Positions 58,788-64,000 of a stretch of DNA of 64,000 nucleotides are shown one piece after another; within the stretch, counting starts at the first letter, position 1, and each line of letters begins with the position of its first letter. The DNA comes from Streptomyces griseoviridis (GTDB taxonomy: Bacteria; Actinomycetota; Actinomycetes; Streptomycetales; Streptomycetaceae). The stretch lies in contig BMSM01000025.1 of assembly GCA_014649155.1 (NCBI GenBank), positions 29,565 through 93,564 on the forward strand. The letters run 5' to 3'. A program made the translations under genes and the position numbers. Below the pieces are notes generated by a model. It saw only the letters and a list, made by a program, of their open reading frames with translations, was not told the origin of the DNA and ran no database searches.

Positions 58788-60275
58788 ATGCAGAACCGGC
58801 GGGACCAGGTCCAGGCTCATCGCTTCGTCGTCTCCCGGCTGACCACCGGACTGCTGCGGGAGGACCCCGACACCCCCGAGCCACCCACCGGCCGCACCTA
58901 CAAGGCGGTCGTGGTCGGCGCCGCCTTCGCGGCCGTCCTGTGCGTGGGCGCCCTGGTGTTCGGGCTCATCAGCCCCGGGGGCGCCACCGGCTGGCGCGAC
59001 GGCCACACCCTGGTGGTGGAGAAGGACACCGGCACGCGCTATCTGTTCGACGGTGAGCGGCTGCGGCCGGTGCGCAACTACGCGTCCGCGCGCCTGCTGG
59101 TCGGGGCGGACCTGAAGACCGACACGGTCTCCACCGCCTCGCTGCGCGGCACCCCGCACGGCGACCCCGTCGGGATCGCGGGCGCCCCCGACTACCTCCC
59201 GTCCGGCAAGGCCCTCGACGCCGGCCCCTGGCAGGTGTGCGCGGGCATCCGGACCGACGACTCCGGCGGCGGCAGGACCACCACCACACTCCTGGTCGAC
59301 TCCGACCTGGCCGGCGCCACCGTGGCGGACGGCGACGGGGCGCTGGTGCGCGTCGAGGACGCGGGACTGTTCCTGCTCTGGCGCGGCAACCGCTTCCGTC
59401 TGCCGGGCGGCCAGGCCACCGCCACCGCCCTCGGCTACGGCGCCGTCGACCCGCTGCGGGTCTCCGCGGCCTTCCTGGACGCCCTGCCGGCCGGCCCGGA
59501 CCTGGCGCCGCCGAAGGTCGCGGGACAGGGCGCGCCCGGCCCCGGTCTGGACGGTGCCGACACCCGAGTCGGCCAGGTCTTCACCGTGGTGACGCCCGGC
59601 TCCGACCAGCAGTACTACCTGCTGTTGCGCTCGGGTCTGACCCCCGTCACCACCACGCAGGCGGCCTTGGTCCTCGGCGCGAGCGCGACACGTGAGCGGG
59701 CCTACGGAGGGAAGGCCCCCCAGGCGATCACCCTGTCCTCCAACGCCCTCGACGGCGCCCTGGCGCCGAAGAGTGCCTCCGGCGAGCCGGGACGGGTCGA
59801 ACAGGCCGGCGCGGCCCTGCCTCCCGCGCCGCCCGGCACCCTGCGCACCGGCGGTGACCAGGATCTGTGCGTGCGCCTGACGCCGCACGGCGACACGGGC
59901 ACCGACGTCGGCCTGGTGACCGCGCTCTCCTCGGCCGTCGACGCCCGGTCCGCGCCGCCCGGCCGGGCACTCGCCGCGGCCTGTCTGGCGGTGGACGCGG
60001 TGTCGGTGCCGCCGTCGGGCGGCAGCCTGGTCCGGGCGCTGGGCAGCTCGGGTTCCGACCTGGGCGACAGCACGTACCTGGTCACCGACACCGGACGGAA
60101 GTACCGGGTGCCGTCCGGGACGGCCGCCGAGGCGCTCGGCTACGACCTGACCCGGGCTCAGGAACTGCCCTCGCCCCTGCTCGACATGCTGCCGACGGGC
60201 CCCGACCTGTCCCCCGGATCGGCGCGGTCCGGGCACGAGGAGGTCACCGGCACGTCGCGTTGCGATGACCGGTAG
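58788..60275 (+). CDS. eccB: Type VII secretion protein EccB
   Basis: A 495-residue protein with a short cytoplasmic N-terminus (M-Q-N-R-R-D-Q-V-Q-A-H-R-F), one transmembrane helix (about residues 38-62) and a large extracellular domain with repeated D-Y-L-P, A-A-F-L-D-A-L-P-A-G-P-D-L and L-D-M-L-P-T-G-P-D-L-S-type motifs typical of EccB. It sits on the outer face of the ESX core complex. A GGAGAGA ribosome site precedes ATG 58788. Confidence 0.92.
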   Translation: MQNRRDQVQAHRFVVSRLTTGLLREDPDTPEPPTGRTYKAVVVGAAFAAVLCVGALVFGLISPGGATGWRDGHTLVVEKDTGTRYLFDGERLRPVRNYASARLLVGADLKTDTVSTASLRGTPHGDPVGIAGAPDYLPSGKALDAGPWQVCAGIRTDDSGGGRTTTTLLVDSDLAGATVADGDGALVRVEDAGLFLLWRGNRFRLPGGQATATALGYGAVDPLRVSAAFLDALPAGPDLAPPKVAGQGAPGPGLDGADTRVGQVFTVVTPGSDQQYYLLLRSGLTPVTTTQAALVLGASATRERAYGGKAPQAITLSSNALDGALAPKSASGEPGRVEQAGAALPPAPPGTLRTGGDQDLCVRLTPHGDTGTDVGLVTALSSAVDARSAPPGRALAAACLAVDAVSVPPSGGSLVRALGSSGSDLGDSTYLVTDTGRKYRVPSGTAAEALGYDLTRAQELPSPLLDMLPTGPDLSPGSARSGHEEVTGTSRCDDR

Positions 60276-60364
60276 TGAAACATCCGGCACCGGCGGGCCG
60301 ACGGTATCTCGAACGCCGTACACGCAGTCACATGTCACCAGTTGAGGTCTTCACACATGCGCGT

Positions 60365-60384
60365 AACGCATCGCCCGATGCGTT
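60365..60384. promoter_or_regulatory. Perfect 20-bp palindrome upstream of the WXG100 promoter
   Basis: AACGCATCG, two C bases, CGATGCGTT: a 9-bp inverted repeat with a 2-base spacer, 21 bases upstream of the -35 box. A second shorter palindrome (GAACA..TGTTC, 60385-60396) follows at once. Operator-like geometry for a dimeric regulator. Confidence 0.6.
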
Positions 60385-60405
60385 GAACACATGTTCCGGC
60401 CACGC

Positions 60406-60435
60406 TTGTGATCGAGGCGCAAACATGATTAGCAT
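60406..60435 (+). promoter_or_regulatory. Candidate promoter of the WXG100 operon
   Basis: TTGTGA (60406-60411), 18-base spacer, TAGCAT (60430-60435), about 150 bases before the first WXG100 start. Good match to the Streptomyces main sigma consensus. Confidence 0.5.
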
Positions 60436-60588
60436 CTGGATACTTCGATCAACTGATGCCTGCTCAGCTCTTGGCGCCCGGCACATTCCGGCAACGCACA
60501 CGTATCTTGCAGGCACCCCGGCGGGCCCCACGACAGAGCGTGGCGTGCCCCACATGATTCGCCCCCCACAGCGGAAGGCAACGGCACG

Positions 60589-60960
60589 ATGAGCACTCCC
60601 AGCGGAACGCAGCAGCAGTCATCCAGTGCCACGTACGACATGGCCATCAGGAGTCTGGAGACCGCCAGGTCGAACATGACCAGGATCCAGGGTCAGGTGG
60701 AGACGGCGAAAGCCACCCTGCAGACCAACTACCAGGGCCCGGACGGACACGCGTACGCACGGGTCATGGAGACCTGGCTGAGCGAGGTGGACCGCATCAA
60801 GCGGACCTGCGAGGCCATGGAGAACCAGCTCGGCTTCAGCATGCAGGCGTCGAACAGCGCGCAGGCCGGCGCGATGGAAGAGGTGGTCGCCGGCGGCAAG
60901 CTCACGGCGTTCGGCAACGACGTACAGAACGACGCCTACAACGCCATGAGCGGCGTCTGA
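60589..60960 (+). CDS. WXG100-type protein (EsxB-like)
   Basis: A 123-residue helical-hairpin protein of the WXG100 class: helix 1 to about residue 45, turn N-Y-Q-G-P-D-G (Y-x-G in place of W-x-G), then helix 2 with E-V-D-R-I-K-R. It is slightly longer than usual (about 100). Such proteins are the secreted substrates of ESX systems and form heterodimers with a partner. The next gene encodes the likely partner 47 bases downstream. Being at the start of a promoter-proximal operon, it is probably strongly expressed. Confidence 0.85.
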   Translation: MSTPSGTQQQSSSATYDMAIRSLETARSNMTRIQGQVETAKATLQTNYQGPDGHAYARVMETWLSEVDRIKRTCEAMENQLGFSMQASNSAQAGAMEEVVAGGKLTAFGNDVQNDAYNAMSGV

Positions 60961-61007
60961 CCCGCACCGCCCCCCCCGCACCCGCCCCACCAACGAAGGA
61001 GACCCTC

Positions 61008-61322
61008 ATGGGCGCCGCAGAAGACGGCATCTACATCGACCACGGCCAGGCCATGACCTTCGCCGAGGAGATGTTCCACCAGACCCAGGCGATCAGGACG
61101 GTGGTGACCACGCTGGAGGGCGAGATCGCCCCCATCGTCGGCCAGTGGCTCGGCCCCGACCGCGATGTGTACATCAACAAGGTCCAGCCCACCTGGGAGG
61201 CCGAGGTCACGGCCCTGTCGACCATTCTGCAGACGCACGCGCAGACGCTGGACAACATCCGCGACATGTACCGCAAGACGGTCAACGACAACGCCCAGGG
61301 TTTCGAGGAGATCAAGTTCTGA
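61008..61322 (+). CDS. WXG100-type protein (EsxA-like)
   Basis: A 104-residue WXG100 protein with the canonical W-L-G at the hairpin turn (G-Q-W-L-G-P-D). It partners the EsxB-like protein encoded just before it, in the usual two-gene unit. GAAGGAG precedes ATG 61008. Secreted by EccC-driven export. The C-terminal Y-x-x-x-[DE] export signal is not obvious in either partner; it may lie in the associated protein or use a different form. Confidence 0.9.
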   Translation: MGAAEDGIYIDHGQAMTFAEEMFHQTQAIRTVVTTLEGEIAPIVGQWLGPDRDVYINKVQPTWEAEVTALSTILQTHAQTLDNIRDMYRKTVNDNAQGFEEIKF

Positions 61323-61368
61323 CGGCCCGTCGCACACCGTCGCTCCGGCACCGTCACAAGGGGATGCA

Positions 61369-61812
61369 ATGGCTGATCTGACCAAACTGGACGCTCCCGC
61401 CCTCCGTTCGTTCATCGACGAGGAAGTCCAGCCGTTCAAGGACGACATTGTCAGGCTGCGCGGCTCCAGCCCGGAGCAGGGCCAGTCCCTGTACGACATG
61501 TCCAACGCGTCGGCGGGTCCCTTCGCCATCGGACCGATGGGGAGTGACTCCGACACCGCGGGAAAGAACCTGGTCGCCCACACCACCCAGGCCGCGTCGG
61601 CGATCGACACGGTGCTCAACCGGCACTCGACCGCCTTCGATCAGCTGAAGGGCAACCTCCTGGAAGTGATCGACAGCATGCTCAAGACGCAGGGCGAGAC
61701 CCTCCAGCAGGTGGAGGGGCAGAAGTTCCTCACGGCCATCCGCGAGTACGACGGAGCCATGACCGGGGAACAGAGCACCGGCCTGTCCTCCTCGCCCACG
61801 ACGACGGCCTGA
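61369..61812 (+). CDS. Type VII secretion-associated small protein
   Basis: A 147-residue, helical protein (M-A-D-L-T-K-L-D-A-P-A-L-R) in the WXG100 operon, 46 bases after the EsxA-like gene. It lacks a W-x-G turn. Its predicted long helices and Gln/Ser-rich end suggest a helical partner or substrate of the system. No assigned function. Confidence 0.75.
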   Translation: MADLTKLDAPALRSFIDEEVQPFKDDIVRLRGSSPEQGQSLYDMSNASAGPFAIGPMGSDSDTAGKNLVAHTTQAASAIDTVLNRHSTAFDQLKGNLLEVIDSMLKTQGETLQQVEGQKFLTAIREYDGAMTGEQSTGLSSSPTTTA

Positions 61813-61941
61813 CGTCGGTCACCCTGGCACCGCCGCGTCGCCCGCCTCCGGGGTGCCATCCCCCCGCCCCCGGGGCGCCGCCGCGGCGGTACCCCGGACG
61901 ACTCGCGCCGCCGCCCACCCCCCGTCCGCTGGAGTCCTCAC

Positions 61942-64000
61942 ATGGCTGTCGACAACTGGGAACACATCGTCAAGCTGCTCACGGGCTGGTCGCTGCCCGA
62001 GCGCTCCGAAGTGACCGGCGTCAAAGGCGACAGCGGCATTCCCTGGATCAACGTCGACGTCAAGAAGGTGGCCGCGACCCTGCAGCCCCGCACCGAACTG
62101 CGGGACACGGGGGCCTCGTTCCAGTTCTACGTCCTCAAGGGCAAGGGCGTGGACATGTACCAGGCGAACATCAACTACGCGGACCTCTCCTTGGGCGACA
62201 CCTACGCGCAGCGCAGCCAGGAAGCCTTGTCGCGTCTGGTCAACCAGTTCCAGACGACCGGTGTCCAGTCCTCCTCCGGTGGTGAACCCACGGGCACGGA
62301 CGGCGTGGACCTGCACTCGTTCGCCAAGGCAGCCCGGTCCTTCGACGTGGCCGGTCAGTTCTTCTACCATCACGAGGCCGTCCTCAAGCACTGGCTCGAT
62401 CACCTCGGCGACGAGAACGCCGCCTGGAAGGGCACCGCGGCGGGTGTCTTCTACAACCTGGTCAAGGACCTGCACGACAAGTACGACCACTTCCTGGCCC
62501 AGCTGCGTCCGCCCGGCTTCCAGCCGCAGTACCAGTCGGTCGCCACCCCGGGCTTCGCGTCGACCACGCTCCACGGTGACCAGATCATCGGCGCGGAGAA
62601 CATGCTGCATCAGGCCCATACCAAGTTGTTGCAGCAGTTCAGCGACTTCTACTGGCGCCGCGGCCGGCCCATCACCGTCAACGAGGCGGACGGGCAGTCG
62701 ATCTCCCGCGTTCCGCCCGCGGACCCGAAGAGCATCCTGAACGAACTGATGTGGGATGTGGACTGGTTCATCAGGCAGTACAACACCTCGCGCATCCAGG
62801 CGATCAAGCGGACGGTGCAGCGGGCCGACGACCCGGACGTCATCACCTGGCGGGCGATGGCGGGGTTCTCCACACAGCCGCACTGGGGCGATCTGAGGGA
62901 CACCAGTACCTGGTCGGGCATCGCGCAGGAGGCGGTCGACCGGTGGACGAACAACCTCAGGGCCAATCTCGACGAGCCGGCGCTCCCCATCGTCACCGAG
63001 CTGAGCCAGGGCTGGAGCCGCGTCCTCGACCCGACGTGGAACACCCGTTTCGCCTTCGAGGACATCCCCTCGATCAGCCTCGCCGAAACGCTTCAGCAGG
63101 ACATCGCGGAGCAACAGCAGCAGGAGGCCCTGCACCAGCAGGAGGAGGCGCTCCAGCAGCAGCAGGAGGCGCAGAAGGAGTTCGCCCAGCAGTCCACCGA
63201 CTTCCAGCAGGGTGTGAACTCCCTGGGAAGCGACATCCAGGACCTGGGCAACGGGCTCGACGGCTTCGGCGACAGTGTCGACGGTCTCGGCCAGAACATC
63301 GGTCAGGGCATCACGGACGTCACCGCACCCGACCCGTCCACTCTCGTGAGCGGCGCCCCGGAAACGCTCGCGGTGAACGACCCGGCCGCGGTCGGCGGTG
63401 TGCCCACGGTCGGTGGCCCGGACGGAAGCGGCACGACCACGGTCAGCACGCCTTCCGCACTCACCGAGAACGGCATCGGCACGACCGGCATCGGCGCGGA
63501 CGGCATGGGCGCGGACGGCATCGGTACGACCGGTATCGGCGCGGACGGCATGGGCGCGGACGGTATCGGCACGACCGGTATCGGCGCGGACGGGGGCACA
63601 GGGAGGCTGCCCGGCGGTCTCTCCGGCCTCACCAGCGGTGACTCGCTGACCTCGGCCCTCCCCACCCCCAGCACCCTGGACGAGAGCACGGTCCAGACGC
63701 CCACCACCCTGGCCGGCGCCCCTCTCGCCGGCGACACCACCCTCGACGCGACCGCCCTGCCCACCGACACCGCCCTGAGCGCCCCGGACCCGTTCGCGAC
63801 CGACACCGCGACGGTGACCGGAGCGGACGCGGCCACCACGGCCACGGGTCTGGGCGCGGTGCCGCTGCTGCCCTACACGTCCGCCTCCGCCCAGGGACTC
63901 ACCACCGGCGGACCCGGCAGGACGAACTCCGACGGGAGCACGGTCGTGCCGGGTGCGGATGGTGGTCTGACGGCGCGGTTCCCGGACGGGAGTTCGGTGG
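61942..64000 (+). CDS. Large WXG-containing type VII locus protein (3' end outside window)
   Basis: The frame from ATG 61942 is open to the right edge, giving at least 686 residues; the end is missing. Residues about 115-400 form a helical domain with A-A-W-K-G (a WXG-type turn) and long helices; about 385-425 is a Gln/Glu-rich coiled coil (E-Q-Q-Q-Q-E-A-L-H-Q-Q-E). After that come Gly-rich repeats, then Asp/Gly/Ser/Thr-rich low complexity with D-G-S-T-V-V-type units. Such large WXG proteins accompany ESX loci in Streptomyces. Probably a secreted or surface-exposed substrate (inference). Confidence 0.8.
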   Translation, partial: MAVDNWEHIVKLLTGWSLPERSEVTGVKGDSGIPWINVDVKKVAATLQPRTELRDTGASFQFYVLKGKGVDMYQANINYADLSLGDTYAQRSQEALSRLVNQFQTTGVQSSSGGEPTGTDGVDLHSFAKAARSFDVAGQFFYHHEAVLKHWLDHLGDENAAWKGTAAGVFYNLVKDLHDKYDHFLAQLRPPGFQPQYQSVATPGFASTTLHGDQIIGAENMLHQAHTKLLQQFSDFYWRRGRPITVNEADGQSISRVPPADPKSILNELMWDVDWFIRQYNTSRIQAIKRTVQRADDPDVITWRAMAGFSTQPHWGDLRDTSTWSGIAQEAVDRWTNNLRANLDEPALPIVTELSQGWSRVLDPTWNTRFAFEDIPSISLAETLQQDIAEQQQQEALHQQEEALQQQQEAQKEFAQQSTDFQQGVNSLGSDIQDLGNGLDGFGDSVDGLGQNIGQGITDVTAPDPSTLVSGAPETLAVNDPAAVGGVPTVGGPDGSGTTTVSTPSALTENGIGTTGIGADGMGADGIGTTGIGADGMGADGIGTTGIGADGGTGRLPGGLSGLTSGDSLTSALPTPSTLDESTVQTPTTLAGAPLAGDTTLDATALPTDTALSAPDPFATDTATVTGADAATTATGLGAVPLLPYTSASAQGLTTGGPGRTNSDGSTVVPGADGGLTARFPDGSSV
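63472..63594. repeat. 45-bp coding repeat (15-residue G-I-G-T-T unit)
   Basis: The 15-residue unit GIGTTGIGADGMGAD is encoded at 63472-63516 and 63517-63561, followed by a partial third copy to 63594. DNA copies differ by a few synonymous bases, so the repeat is not brand new. Confidence 0.85.

Larger units (their letters stand above)
60276..60588 (+). other. Promoter region of the WXG100 genes
   Basis: About 310 bases between eccB and the first WXG100 gene, unusually AT-rich for this genome. It holds a perfect operator-like palindrome and a promoter (annotated separately), plus ACACATGT at 60387-60394. Confidence 0.65.

Overview
The window is high-GC actinobacterial DNA and looks like a Streptomyces chromosome. 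GC-rich third codon positions, frequent GTG starts, ATGA/GTGA gene overlaps, GC-rich hairpin terminators, a single rare TTA codon and a Streptomyces-type ESX (type VII secretion) locus all point that way. No rRNA, tRNA, CRISPR array, transposase or phage genes were seen.

Bases 1 to about 23,100 read as part of a specialised-metabolite gene cluster that continues off the left edge. It holds a cobalamin-binding radical SAM enzyme (5' end missing), an unusual protein joining an MtrA-like corrinoid-protein fold, a DUF4346-like domain and an acyl carrier protein, and a tightly overlapping leftward operon (a small unknown protein, a degenerate ImmA/IrrE-like protein, cytochrome P450, Sfp-type phosphopantetheinyl transferase, aldehyde dehydrogenase, LLM-class flavin oxidoreductase, phytanoyl-CoA-type dioxygenase, unknown protein), headed by an alkaline-phosphatase-superfamily protein. 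Divergent from these is a rightward operon: O-carbamoyltransferase, PHBH-type FAD monooxygenase, APS kinase, ATP sulfurylase subunits CysD and CysN, and a covalent-FAD oxidase. An O-methyltransferase, an aldo/keto reductase and an extra 3-dehydroquinate-synthase-like cyclase follow. Inference: a carrier-tethered precursor is methylated, oxidised and carbamoylated, and dedicated PAPS supply implies sulfation or sulfonation. No sulfotransferase lies in the window, so it may be off the left edge or elsewhere. The product is not identified.

Bases 23,185 to about 40,400 are mostly general chromosomal genes: siderophore-interacting protein, PPOX-fold flavoprotein, roadblock protein, TesB thioesterase, a Ski2-like helicase, a membrane hydrolase, zinc-independent ribosomal protein L31, a DUF5709 protein, a heterodimeric ABC exporter with one degenerate ATP site, a MarR regulator divergent from a second ABC exporter, an MltG-like protein, a flavin monooxygenase and a YjbQ protein. 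A gene-poor stretch of about 0.8 kb follows.

Bases 41,198 to 64,000 carry a type VII secretion locus: a beta-helix/double AAA+ protein (EccA-like), a decayed zinc-type dehydrogenase pseudogene, a membrane-anchored B-lectin protein, a large protein ending in an ADP-ribosyltransferase-like domain, mycosin, EccC, EccD, EccB, two WXG100-type proteins, an associated small protein and a large WXG-containing protein cut by the right edge. No EccE was found. An 8-bp near-palindrome, ACACRTGT, recurs in four intergenic regions of this locus and may mark a common regulator.
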